From the NCBI GenBank assembly GCA_937899075.1, contig CALDJX010000320.1:1-46717 (forward strand): a stretch of DNA of 46,717 nt. Reading direction: 5' to 3'. Made by a program: the position numbers and the translations under genes. Shown piece by piece: positions 32,552 through 41,359 of the stretch. This DNA is from an uncultured Planctomyces sp. (lineage in GTDB: Bacteria > Planctomycetota > Planctomycetia > Planctomycetales > Planctomycetaceae). How positions within the stretch are numbered: position 1 is the stretch's first letter; every line of letters starts with the position of its first letter. The notes beneath the pieces are model-generated. The model was given only the letters and a program-made list of their open reading frames with translations. It was not told the origin of the DNA and did no database searches.

Positions 32552-33511
32552 ATGAAACTGCCGCTGTCCGACATTTCTGATCATGAAATTCTTACGGCTC
32601 GTCCTGCGCGGAGTTCACTCCGCGTTGATCGTCCGTACGAGTTTCTGGTCGAGCCTGAACGAGGTGCTGACGGACTGGTCGAAGATGTGGCGACGATCTT
32701 TCTGACGAATCGGGAATGCCCGTTTCGTTGCCTGATGTGCGACCTTTGGAAAAACACGACGGTGGAGTCAGTTCCGGTCGGAGCGATTCCCCAGCAGATT
32801 GATTATGCACTGGAGCGGCTGCCGAAAGCTCAGCATGTCAAGCTTTACAATTCGGGAAACTTCTTCGACGCGAAGGCGATTCCGAAGGAAGACTGGCCAG
32901 CGATTGTGGAGCGAGTTCGAGGCTTCAAATCCGTCATCGTTGAGAATCATCCGAAGCTTTGCGGCGACGGGTGTTTCGAGTTTCAAGACATGCTGGCGGC
33001 GCACGATGTCGAACTCGAGATTGCACTCGGTCTTGAAACAGCTCATCCGGAAGTTCTGTCGCGGCTCAACAAGCAGATGACGACTGAGGACTTCTCGCGG
33101 GCTGCAGAACGGCTACTGGCGGGGGACATCCGGCTGCGAACATTCATCCTGCTCCGACCACCGTTTCTCAGCGAAGAGGAAGGTATCGAGTGGGCGATGA
33201 AGTCGATCGAGTTTGCGTATGAGGCGGAGGTGTCGTGCTGCTCGGTGGTGCCGACTCGAGCGGGCAACGGAATTATGGCGCGACTCGAAAGTGACGGCCT
33301 GTTCGAGTCGCCGCAACTTGCTTCGATGGAAGTGGTCCAGGAGCGAGGCCTTGAACTCGGCGCCGGGCGAGTCTTCATGGACACGTGGGACGCGCAGAAG
33401 TTTGCGACGTGCTCAGAGTGTGCCGAACCGCGAATTCAACGCATCGTCGAAATGAATCTCAGCCAGCAGGTTGAGCCGCGAATAAAGTGCGACGAATGCG
33501 GAACGGCTTGA
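32552..33511 (+). CDS. Radical SAM protein related to the archaeosine-synthesis RaSEA group
   Basis: A 319-residue enzyme with the [4Fe-4S]/SAM motif C56-x3-C60-x2-C63 in ECPFRCLMCDLW. Segments GAIPQQIDYALERLP, VKLYNSGNFFD and GLETAHPEVLSRLNKQMTTEDF are typical of the Elp3-like radical SAM subgroup that includes RaSEA (radical SAM enzyme of archaeosine synthesis), by recall. The C-terminus carries CSEC and CDEC pairs that could form a zinc site. Archaeosine is not expected in a planctomycete, so the true substrate (tRNA-related or not) is open; no queuosine, ArcS or other tRNA-modification gene is adjacent. ATG 32552 is preferred over GTG 32540, which lies almost on the repeat arm. Confidence 0.82.
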   Translation: MKLPLSDISDHEILTARPARSSLRVDRPYEFLVEPERGADGLVEDVATIFLTNRECPFRCLMCDLWKNTTVESVPVGAIPQQIDYALERLPKAQHVKLYNSGNFFDAKAIPKEDWPAIVERVRGFKSVIVENHPKLCGDGCFEFQDMLAAHDVELEIALGLETAHPEVLSRLNKQMTTEDFSRAAERLLAGDIRLRTFILLRPPFLSEEEGIEWAMKSIEFAYEAEVSCCSVVPTRAGNGIMARLESDGLFESPQLASMEVVQERGLELGAGRVFMDTWDAQKFATCSECAEPRIQRIVEMNLSQQVEPRIKCDECGTA

Positions 33512-33532
33512 GTCGCCGTTGTCCGTGCCAAA

Positions 33533-33606
33533 GTGTGCCACTGGCTCTGCCAGTGCCATTTCAAGAATCGACTCGGACCAGTTCACTGGCGGAGCCAGTG
33601 GCACAC
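33533..33606. repeat. Palindromic repeat family 1, copy D
   Basis: Arms 33533-33556 (core CACTGGCTCTGCCAGTG) and 33584-33606 (core CACTGGCggaGCCAGTG) separated by 27 bases. It fills the convergent gap between the radical SAM and helicase stops, about 20 bases from each. Confidence 0.9.
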
Positions 33607-33624
33607 AAGAAGCGGCAGCACTGA

Positions 33625-34902
33625 CTACCGGCCGAAGCGGGTGCGGGGGCCGGAGCGGTCAGCGACTTTGGTGGGGGCCGTTGGGCGGGCTGGTTCGAAA
33701 CCTTCGATTTTGTACGAGTCGAGCATGTTGTTGACTCGAATTTCGATGCGAGTCAGTTCGTCGCCCTGTTCGCGAGTGACGAACAGAATGGCGATGCCCG
33801 GCGTGTCTGATGACATGCGGCCGGTTCGACCGATGCGGTGCACGTAGTCGTCGCAGAATTCCGGCACGTCATAATTGATGATGTGCGAAATCCCGCTGAC
33901 GTCGATGCCTCGACCGACGACGTCCGTTGCGATCAGGAGTTTGACCTCGCCCGCACGGACTTGCTTCATCACGCTGTCGCGTTTCCGTTGCTGAAGGTCG
34001 CCGTGCAGCGTTTCAACACTCGGTAACTTGGCGCGGAACTTGTTGAACAGTTCGTCGGCTCGACGTTTCGTCCGCGTAAAGACGATGGCCTGCTGAGGAC
34101 GTTCCTGCGCGAGCAGCCGGACGAGTGTCGGAAACTTTCGATCTTCGTCGACGGTGACGTAGTACTGTTCGATCTGCCGAGTGACGACCGCGTCCTGAGA
34201 CAGGTCGACCATTTCGGGCGATTTCATGTACCGCTGTGCGAGTCGTTCGACCGGTGGCGGCAGCGTCGCTGAAAGAAGCAATGTCTGACGTTCGGCCGGG
34301 CAGCGTTTGAGGATTTTTTCGATGTCCGGGCGGAATCCGATGTCGAGCATCCGGTCGGCTTCGTCGAGGATCACAAAATCCAGCGTCGACAGATCCAACG
34401 AGCGGCGATTCATCAGGTCGATGACGCGGCCGGGCGTGCCGACGATGATTTGTGCTCCGCGTTGCAACTCGTCGACCTGAGCGCGGATCGATTTTCCGCC
34501 GACGATCGAGACGACTCCGACCTTTCGGTTCGCAGAAAGCTTGCGAGCTTCGTTGGCAACCTGTTCGGCGAGTTCGCGGGTCGGAGTGAGAATCAGCGCG
34601 AGCGGCCGTTTCGAGTCGTAATCGATGTGCTCCAGCACGGGGATCACGAAAGCGGCTGTTTTTCCGGTGCCGGTATGAGCCTGCCCGATGCAGTCCTTGC
34701 CTGTCAGCGCGATGGGGATCAGGCCGGCTTGAATGGGACTTGGGGACTCGAACCCCATTTTTTTCAGGGACTGCAGCATCGTGTCGCTGAGACCGAGGTC
34801 CTCAAACAGGGGGCCTGAGGGGGTGTCTGACTGACTCAAGAAACTCTCCAATACTGTTAATCTTCGATTTCGTCTGGGGATTGCACACGAAATCGCACTC
34901 AA
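33625..34902 (-). CDS. DEAD-box ATP-dependent RNA helicase (RhlE-like)
   Basis: A 425-residue helicase that unwinds RNA duplexes in ribosome assembly or mRNA turnover. Motifs in order: Q motif ([26 protein letters not shown] region, 33-58), I AHTGTGKT (75-82), Ia PTRELA, Ib [36 protein letters not shown] and [10 protein letters not shown]. The C-terminal tail after the RecA2 domain is short and basic (GPRTRFGR). The first ~28 residues lie before the conserved core. A TTG start with GGAGAG four bases upstream, twenty codons in, is an alternative to ATG 34902. Divergent from the ABC ATPase gene. Confidence 0.94.
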   Translation of the reverse strand: MSAISCAIPRRNRRLTVLESFLSQSDTPSGPLFEDLGLSDTMLQSLKKMGFESPSPIQAGLIPIALTGKDCIGQAHTGTGKTAAFVIPVLEHIDYDSKRPLALILTPTRELAEQVANEARKLSANRKVGVVSIVGGKSIRAQVDELQRGAQIIVGTPGRVIDLMNRRSLDLSTLDFVILDEADRMLDIGFRPDIEKILKRCPAERQTLLLSATLPPPVERLAQRYMKSPEMVDLSQDAVVTRQIEQYYVTVDEDRKFPTLVRLLAQERPQQAIVFTRTKRRADELFNKFRAKLPSVETLHGDLQQRKRDSVMKQVRAGEVKLLIATDVVGRGIDVSGISHIINYDVPEFCDDYVHRIGRTGRMSSDTPGIAILFVTREQGDELTRIEIRVNNMLDSYKIEGFEPARPTAPTKVADRSGPRTRFGR

Positions 34903-35118
34903 TCACCAGTCTCCGGTGTCACGAAACTACGAATTCGCCGGGCAAATCGGCTTTGGATGCCGAATAACCGCTGTGGGATGTGACTTTTCGTTGCGATGGG
35001 CCTGCCGACCGGACTTCCTCGCTCATGGTTCGGCGACGCAGACCGAACACGAGTATTGCCACGGCAAGGTGTCTATCATCGGTGGCGGGCCCGTGGAGAA
35101 TGCGGATCCGAAGGGGGA

Positions 35119-35174
35119 GTAGGGTGCGTCCTGACGCACCGCCGAGCAGAACGGTGCGTCAAGACGCACCCTAC
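35119..35174. repeat. GTAGGGTGCGTC inverted repeat in the leader of the ABC ATPase gene
   Basis: Arms 35119-35141 and 35152-35174 pair with one mismatch. Each also contains a small palindrome (GGTGCGTCctGACGCACC and GGTGCGTCaaGACGCACC), so either two hairpins or one long one can form. It ends 18 bases before the ABC start codon, close to the GGGGAA ribosome site. Confidence 0.85.
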
Positions 35175-35192
35175 GACTGGGGAATTTCATCG

Positions 35193-35906
35193 ATGGCAAA
35201 TGCCGCAGAAGTGATCGATATTCACAAGTATTACGACCTCGGCGGTCACATTGTGAAGGCGTTGCAGGGCGTTTCGCTGGTGGTGCCCGAGGGCGACTAT
35301 ATCGCGATTATGGGTTCGTCAGGCAGCGGCAAGAGTACGCTGCTGAACCTGCTGGGGGCTCTCGATCGGCCGACGAAGGGCGAATACATCATTGGCGGCA
35401 CGCCGATTTCGCAGCTCAACGACGACGAGCTGTCCGGCATCCGAAACAAGATGATTGGATTCATTTTCCAGTCGTACAACCTGGTGGCCCAGTACACGGT
35501 CCTTGAAAACATCGAAGTCCCGCTGCACTATCGCAAAGGTTCGCCGGCATTGTCGGCGAAGGATCGAGAGTGGTGTCGCGAGCTGTGCAACATGGTCGGC
35601 CTCGGCGATCGCATGACTCATCGCCCGTTCCAGCTTTCAGGGGGTCAGCAGCAGCGAGTGGCCATTGCCAGAGCCCTCGTCAGCGATCCGAAAATCATTC
35701 TGGCTGACGAACCAACGGGAAATCTTGACTCGACCACGGAGGCCGAGATCATGGAAATGCTCGGCCGACTGAACGAAGAAGGTCGGACCATTATCATGGT
35801 GACGCACGAGCCCGAAGTCGCTCGACGGGCCAAACGGCAGATTTACATGAAGGATGGTCTCATCGCCGGGACCGGCGTGTTCCCCGGCCTGGAACCCGCA
35901 ATCTGA
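35193..35906 (+). CDS. ABC transporter ATP-binding protein (LolD/MacB type)
   Basis: A 237-residue ATPase with Walker [11 protein letters not shown]-loop in [17 protein letters not shown], signature [15 protein letters not shown], Walker [14 protein letters not shown] and switch His in VTHEPEVA. The [16 protein letters not shown] block and small size are typical of the LolD/FtsE/MacB group, which power lipoprotein release or macrolide/peptide export with FtsX-type permeases. No permease gene is adjacent, so it is an orphan ATPase. The frame runs upstream to 34980, but ATG 35193 with GGGGAA eight bases before it marks the domain start. A hairpin repeat lies in its leader. Confidence 0.93.
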   Translation: MANAAEVIDIHKYYDLGGHIVKALQGVSLVVPEGDYIAIMGSSGSGKSTLLNLLGALDRPTKGEYIIGGTPISQLNDDELSGIRNKMIGFIFQSYNLVAQYTVLENIEVPLHYRKGSPALSAKDREWCRELCNMVGLGDRMTHRPFQLSGGQQQRVAIARALVSDPKIILADEPTGNLDSTTEAEIMEMLGRLNEEGRTIIMVTHEPEVARRAKRQIYMKDGLIAGTGVFPGLEPAI

Positions 35907-36252
35907 GTTTGCAGCGCCGGGATTATTCTCCGGCAACTTCATCGACTCCGGCAACGCAGACCGGTCGCCGGGACAACGCATCCAGGCTGTTGGATCGTCA
36001 GAGTGATCGCAGTTGTTAAGATGCCCGCTCACGTGACAGATTCGGTTGAGGATCCGCAGGTCAATGTCTTCCGAATGCTGACGTCACGATGTTGCCGCGG
36101 TCGATGATTGGTTCGTCGAACTGGCAGTGCAGAGACAAAGCTCATTTTTGAAACGTGCTTCTTTCAGGCCGGGTAAACTCCCCGTGTTTGGAAAAGGGTT
36201 TCATACAAAGCGAACGGGCCGCCTTCATCAGAGGGCGTTCGCTGGGGTTGGA
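35907..36252. other. Intergenic region, no feature seen
   Basis: About 345 bases between the ABC ATPase and the C45-like gene. I see only a short GC hairpin-like stretch near the ABC stop (GCCGGGATTATTCTCCGGC, 35916-35934), without a T-run, and a GGGG box before ATG 36253. Confidence 0.35.
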
Positions 36253-37347
36253 ATGTCTCGACTGCAACAGCAAAACAATTTTCGGTATCCATTGATCGAG
36301 GCGTCTGGTTCGCCGCGCGAGCTTGGTCGTCAACACGGCGAACAGGCTCGGCTTAAGATCGCTGGCTTTTTCGGCTGGATGTGCGAATCGTTCAAATTAA
36401 GCGAGCAGGAGCTTGCCCGACGAGCCCGTACATTCAAGCCGCTGCTGACCAGACATTGTCCGCGTTTGCTGGACGAAATCGCTGGTCTGGCAGAAGGGGC
36501 TGGCATCAAACTCGAAGCGGCAATGGCCTGTCAGCTTCGAGGCGAACTGATTGGCCACTCGGCCGAGGCCTGCACCACGTTCGTGCTTGGTGCTGACGTG
36601 ACGGCCAGCGGCGAGGTGCTGATCGGACAGACCAGCGATATGTCGGACGAGATGCGCGACTTTGCTTACGTTTTGCATCTGCACCCGGAAGATCGCCCCG
36701 AAGTCATCATGTGGACATTCGGCGGAATGCTCGGCTACCACGGTCTGAACGAGCACGGTGTTGCTCACTTTGCGAATTCGCTGGGCGGCGGTCCGCGATG
36801 GCGGCAGGGACTTTCGCATTACCCTTTGAAACGCCAGATTCTGGAGCAGAAGGATCTCGGAGCGGTCCGCGACCTCATGCGTGATTACCCGGTTTGTTCG
36901 AGCGGCAATTACGTGCTCTGCGATGGAACGGGTTCGATTCTCGACGTCGAGCTGACCGCCAACGGTCCGGCTGAGATTACCGACGGCGGCGAAGGTTTCA
37001 TCGCTCACTCGAATCATTTTCTTTGTGGACCGCACGCGTGCCCCGAGAACGATGCGGTAAGTTTGCCGGATTCGTTTCCGCGGCTCGATCGGATGCGAAG
37101 CCTGATCAGTCAGCAGGCAGGTTCGCACAATGTCGACACGATGAAGTCGATCCTGGCCGACCATGACGGGCATCCGGTCAGCATTTGCCGGCATCCGCAC
37201 GACGGTCCGGGAGACGCGATTCTGCCGAGTTCCGGCCGGACGATCGCGGCGATTATTGCCGAACCTGCTCAAGGCCGGTTTCACATTGCCAGCGGAAATC
37301 CCTGCGAGGCCCGGTTTGTCGAGCATCGCCTTTCGCGGCTGGCCTGA
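36253..37347 (+). CDS. C45/acyl-CoA:6-aminopenicillanate acyltransferase-like Ntn hydrolase
   Basis: A 364-residue protein of the AAT/C45 family, which hydrolyses or transfers acyl groups on amide bonds; the precursor cleaves itself before an N-terminal Cys nucleophile. The likely nucleophile is C107 in EACTTF, preceded by the family helix ELGRQHGEQAR near 23 and followed by GEVLIGQTSDMS. Later blocks GMLGYHGLNEHGVAHFANSL, LCDGTGSILDVELTANG, FIAHSNHFL and SICRHP are typical. No signal peptide, so cytosolic. Natural substrates of bacterial homologues are mostly unknown. The open frame from 36127 adds residues not part of the family; ATG 36253 with GGGG upstream is used. Confidence 0.87.
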   Translation: MSRLQQQNNFRYPLIEASGSPRELGRQHGEQARLKIAGFFGWMCESFKLSEQELARRARTFKPLLTRHCPRLLDEIAGLAEGAGIKLEAAMACQLRGELIGHSAEACTTFVLGADVTASGEVLIGQTSDMSDEMRDFAYVLHLHPEDRPEVIMWTFGGMLGYHGLNEHGVAHFANSLGGGPRWRQGLSHYPLKRQILEQKDLGAVRDLMRDYPVCSSGNYVLCDGTGSILDVELTANGPAEITDGGEGFIAHSNHFLCGPHACPENDAVSLPDSFPRLDRMRSLISQQAGSHNVDTMKSILADHDGHPVSICRHPHDGPGDAILPSSGRTIAAIIAEPAQGRFHIASGNPCEARFVEHRLSRLA

Positions 37348-37594
37348 GGCTGCTGAGCGGCGTTCCAAAAGCGGGAATCAGCTGGCAAATCTTCGTTCAG
37401 CTGTCCAGCCGATTTGTTCGAGCGTTGTGGAATGCCGTGTCGAGGCCGCAGAAGTCGCGAAGGTAGCTGGAAAGCCACCGAATCGGGTGGTAGTTTAGCG
37501 TCTTTACCGCGACGAGTTCGTCCTCGGAAACTCTTCCGAATGCTCGCTTCGAACACGCGGAAGCCAACGCTGCACAGCCCGTGCAAGAGTCATC

Positions 37595-40500
37595 ATGTCA
37601 AGAATCAGCGCCGAATCATTTCTCAGTCTGATCCAGCAAAGCGGTCTCGTTGAGCCGGACCGGTTGCAACGCGAAGTTGACGATCTGGAAGACAAGGGAC
37701 TCAATGTGGCCGAAGCGTCGGCGCTGGCCGATTCGCTCATCGAACGGGACCTGCTGACTGAGTGGCAGGCCGAGAAGTTGCTTCGAGGCAAACACAAAGG
37801 CTTCACGCTGGGGAAGTACCGGCTGCGCCGATTGCTCGGCAAAGGCGGCATGAGTTCCGTGTACCTGGCTGAGCACGTCCTGATGCGCCGTCAGTGTGCG
37901 ATCAAAGTTCTGCCCATTAAGCGTGTCGATGACACCTCGTATCTGGCGAGGTTTCATCGAGAAGCTCGCGCGGTCGCCTCACTGGATCATCCCAACATTG
38001 TGCGAGCCTACGATATCGATCACGAGACGGAAGGCGACAAGGACATTCACTTCCTCGTCATGGAATATGTCGACGGCGAAAGCCTGCACGAACACGTCAA
38101 GGACAAGGGGCCGCTGACGCTGGACAATACTGCGGAGTTCTTCCGGCAGGCGGCGCTGGGCCTGGACAACGCTCACAAGAACGGATTGATCCATCGAGAT
38201 GTCAAGCCGGGCAACCTGCTCATTGACCGAACCGACGTCGTCAAAGTTCTCGATCTGGGCCTGGCGAGATTCTCCGAAGTCACAGACGACAACCCGCTGA
38301 CTCTGGCGCACGACGAGAAAGTCTTAGGGACTGCCGATTACCTGGCTCCAGAACAGGCCATGGACAGTCATACCGCCGACCATCGCGCGGACATTTACGG
38401 ATTGGGGTGCACAGCGTACTTCGCACTGACTGGTTATCCGCCGTTTCGCGAAGGCACGTTGACGCAACGCTTGATGTTTCATCAGACCAAAGAACCGCCG
38501 GCGATCTCTGAAGAACGACCCGAAGTCAAAGAGACGAAACGTGGAATCGAGCTGGTCAAGATCGTCAGCCAGATGATGGCTAAGAAACCAGAGAAACGGT
38601 TTCAAACAATGGACGATGTTGCTACAGCGCTCGCGAGATGGTTGAAGATTTATGCGACTCCCGAGTGGCGGGACGCCCATCCGGATGCGTTCCTGAAGTC
38701 CGACGCGGCGACATCCGGCGGCGCCGTTCCTGTCGCGAAGGCTGTCGTCGTCGCAAAAGCGGTTACGCCCGAGGCTCCGGCAACGGCGGTTACAACTGCT
38801 GGTGACACCTTGCTGCAAGCTTCGGTGGAAGAACAACCAGTCGCAGAGCCACTGGCTGAACGACAGCCGGAGTTGCCTGATTCAAACCCGTTCGTTGGCG
38901 AAGCTGTTCCGATAGAACCTGCAATGGACAACGGAGCGGACCAAGGCTTTGGAGCATTTCTCGCCGGGTTTGACGGAGGAGCAGAGTCCGCCGCGCCGAC
39001 GATTGCCGAATCGGAGCCGGAAGTTGCTCACGTCGCTGAAGCTCACGTCACTGAAGCAGTGGCACCGCCGGTTGAGTCACCAGCGCCGATCGCAGACGCC
39101 GTTTCGGAAGTTCCCGCGGCCGTGCCGGTTGCTTCGCCTGTCCAGGTGGCTCCGCCGGTAGCTCGTCCAGTTGTCGCTGACGAACCAGTTGTCGCTGACG
39201 AAGTGGTACCCGCTGATGCTCCGCCCGTCGCTACTGCCGCAAGCGATGTCGAGCCGGCAGATGCCCCGGCTACTCTCGACGAAAGCGACGGGCTTCAGGG
39301 ATGGGATGATGATGAATCATCGGCTGAGCCACTCGCAGACTTTGATCCGTCCGTGCTTCCAACTCCGATCGGAGAAGACGCGGAAGAATATCCGAGTCTG
39401 CTCGGTGGGACTCCGACCGGGCAGCGAATTCCGGGGTTGGACGATCCGGCTGACGTAACTCACTCGGCGATGGAGCAGACTCAGGACTTCGTACCGGCTG
39501 CCCATGTTCCGGCTGAAGTTCCATCCGACGCGACTCTGTTAAATCCGGTTGAGCCAGCCAGCGAGGCGAATCACGATCTCGTCCCCGAGGCATCGCCAGC
39601 CGCCGCGGTTGAGGCCGAGCAATTCTCCTTCGAGCCAGCGCCAACTGCCGCCCCGGTTTTTCCCGGTGCTCCGGTTGTCGACGAGGCCGCACCGCAGTTT
39701 GCACAACCAATCGCCGAGCAACCTTTCGCTCCGGCTGCTCCCGCACCAATGTTTGCCGAGCCGGCACAACCCGAGGCTCCGGCAGCGCAACCAGCCTTCG
39801 GAATCGAGCAACCGTTCCCTGATTCAGCTCAGCCAGCATTCCCCAGTGAGGCGCCGGCATTCGGTGAGGCACCAGCATTCGGTGCACCACCTGAGGCAGC
39901 TCCTGGACAGTACGCGGCGGCTGGTCAGGCTCCAGCGGCATCGGCAACAAAGAAGAAACCACCAATCGCAATCATCGCCGGACTCGTTATCGCCGTGGTC
40001 GTTGGCGCTGGAGGCTACTTCGCCTTCACCGGCGGCGGCGAAGACAAACCAAAATCGAAGAATACGGCGGCTGGCGAGTCGAAGTCGTCGCCAAAGTCGA
40101 AGGGGACCAAGGGAAGTTCCAAGGCGACCGGCGGAAGCAGTGGCAAGATACTTGGCCCGCTGGTCAAAGTTGGACCGGGCGGTGACTTCTCAACGATCGG
40201 CGCAGCACTGGATTATCTGAAGACGAACAAATCCCGATACGACACTGGCGGACGCCGCACCACTTGCAAAGTCGAAGTGATCGGTGGCGAGACTTACAAA
40301 GAGTCCATCATCGTTGATAATTCCGGTGATACTTACCCGCCAGGAATTCTAATTGTGTCGAGCGGCGTTGGTCGAGCGAAACTGGCTCCGTCAGGCAGCG
40401 GACCGGCGATCAAACTGGTCGGTATCAAGTTCTTTCAAATTCAAGGCTTCGACGTTGACGCCTCGGGTAAAGACGTCGCGATCGAGTTGTCAGGCTATCT

Positions 40501-41260
40501 GAATCGAAGCAGCTTGAAAGACCTGAACGTGTCCGGCTTTTCGAAGGTCGGCATTTCGATGAAAGGGGCGGTCGGGTTCAACGGCGAAGAGATCATACTT
40601 GAGAAGATCGACCTTCGCGGAGCTGGCAAGACGACCGCCGGCATCCACCTCACAGCGGGCGAAAACAGCCCGAGCCGAATCAAGATTCTGAACTGCCCAC
40701 TGATCGGACCTCAGGAAAACGGGCTGCTCATTGAGTCCGATGTGACGTACCTCGAAATGCGTGAGAACATCATCGCCGACGCTGACGTCGGAGTATCGTT
40801 TCCCAACGGTCCGCTGACGCTGAAAGATGTGCAGATTCTCAATACCACCTTTTACAAGTGCAGCCGAGGCGGAATCATCCTCGGCCAGATGCCAACTCCC
40901 GCCGGCGGCATTTCCGGGTCAGGCGGCCTGGCCATCAGCCGGAACCTGTTTGCTCATGTAAACGGTCCGGAATTGCTCATCGAAAACGATTTTGACGACA
41001 AGAAGTTTGACCGATTTTTCTCGACGGCTGTCGGCGGCGTCGACCAGAACTGGTCTGATCGAAAGCAGCCTGCTGACATCAAAGCCGGGCAACGAGAAAT
41101 CGTTCACCGCGAGAATCAGCGAGTGCCGTCGTTCGAGTTTTCATCGACTGACAGCGACAGCGACGAATTTCTCAAGCTGAAGAAAAACACGCCGTACGCT
41201 CACGTCGTCGGTCCAAGAATGGAGACAAAGACGTACATCGGAGCTCGACCTGCTAAATAG
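37595..41260 (+). CDS. Receptor-like Ser/Thr kinase with Pro/Ala-rich linker, TM helix and beta-helix ectodomain
   Basis: A 1221-residue protein. An N-terminal helical region (residues 1-70, LLTEWQAEKLLRGKHKGF) typical of planctomycete kinases precedes the kinase domain (about 75-350): GKGGMSSVYLAEH, K104 in CAIKVL, HRDVKPGN (D202), DLG instead of DFG (D220) and APEQ. Residues ~380-785 are a low-complexity Ala/Pro/Glu linker with short repeats (VADEPVVADEVV; EAPAFGEAPAFG). A single membrane helix lies at about 788-808 (IAIIAGLVIAVVVGAGGYFAF). It is followed by a Ser/Lys linker and a ~350-residue right-handed beta-helix (VKVGPGGDFSTIGAALDYL onward). Topology implies an outside binding domain signalling to an inside kinase; the ligand is unknown, polysaccharide being only a guess. 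Confidence 0.9.
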   Translation: MSRISAESFLSLIQQSGLVEPDRLQREVDDLEDKGLNVAEASALADSLIERDLLTEWQAEKLLRGKHKGFTLGKYRLRRLLGKGGMSSVYLAEHVLMRRQCAIKVLPIKRVDDTSYLARFHREARAVASLDHPNIVRAYDIDHETEGDKDIHFLVMEYVDGESLHEHVKDKGPLTLDNTAEFFRQAALGLDNAHKNGLIHRDVKPGNLLIDRTDVVKVLDLGLARFSEVTDDNPLTLAHDEKVLGTADYLAPEQAMDSHTADHRADIYGLGCTAYFALTGYPPFREGTLTQRLMFHQTKEPPAISEERPEVKETKRGIELVKIVSQMMAKKPEKRFQTMDDVATALARWLKIYATPEWRDAHPDAFLKSDAATSGGAVPVAKAVVVAKAVTPEAPATAVTTAGDTLLQASVEEQPVAEPLAERQPELPDSNPFVGEAVPIEPAMDNGADQGFGAFLAGFDGGAESAAPTIAESEPEVAHVAEAHVTEAVAPPVESPAPIADAVSEVPAAVPVASPVQVAPPVARPVVADEPVVADEVVPADAPPVATAASDVEPADAPATLDESDGLQGWDDDESSAEPLADFDPSVLPTPIGEDAEEYPSLLGGTPTGQRIPGLDDPADVTHSAMEQTQDFVPAAHVPAEVPSDATLLNPVEPASEANHDLVPEASPAAAVEAEQFSFEPAPTAAPVFPGAPVVDEAAPQFAQPIAEQPFAPAAPAPMFAEPAQPEAPAAQPAFGIEQPFPDSAQPAFPSEAPAFGEAPAFGAPPEAAPGQYAAAGQAPAASATKKKPPIAIIAGLVIAVVVGAGGYFAFTGGGEDKPKSKNTAAGESKSSPKSKGTKGSSKATGGSSGKILGPLVKVGPGGDFSTIGAALDYLKTNKSRYDTGGRRTTCKVEVIGGETYKESIIVDNSGDTYPPGILIVSSGVGRAKLAPSGSGPAIKLVGIKFFQIQGFDVDASGKDVAIELSGYLNRSSLKDLNVSGFSKVGISMKGAVGFNGEEIILEKIDLRGAGKTTAGIHLTAGENSPSRIKILNCPLIGPQENGLLIESDVTYLEMRENIIADADVGVSFPNGPLTLKDVQILNTTFYKCSRGGIILGQMPTPAGGISGSGGLAISRNLFAHVNGPELLIENDFDDKKFDRFFSTAVGGVDQNWSDRKQPADIKAGQREIVHRENQRVPSFEFSSTDSDSDEFLKLKKNTPYAHVVGPRMETKTYIGARPAK

Positions 41261-41288
41261 GTCTTCGCGCCGTCGCGAGTGAATTCCA

Positions 41289-41343
41289 GCCGAAGCCGGG
41301 AGACTTTATAACCCTAAGTCTTCCGGCTTCGGCCGCTTTATTT
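41289..41343 (+). terminator. Strong hairpin terminator between the receptor kinase and the aldehyde dehydrogenase
   Basis: An 18-bp stem with one wobble pair (arms 41289-41306 and 41316-41333, GCCGAAGCCGG..) and a 9-base loop, followed by CGCTTTATTTT. It lies 29 bases after the kinase stop and only 26 bases before the aldehyde dehydrogenase ATG. It is either a simple terminator with the next promoter overlapping it, or a read-through/attenuation site. Confidence 0.8.
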
Positions 41344-41359
41344 TGAAAGACAAAACACC

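Noticed and set aside
7768-33606. Possible CRISPR array from multiple short repeats
   Set aside because: The repeats are dispersed, palindromic, in inverted pairs and not regularly spaced in tandem; no cas gene is present.
39270-40220. Long open frames on both strands within the kinase linker (233 and 223 residues)
   Set aside because: By-products of the GC-rich Ala/Pro/Glu repeat in the kinase gene. The proteins are Arg/Ser/Gln-rich low-complexity shadows.
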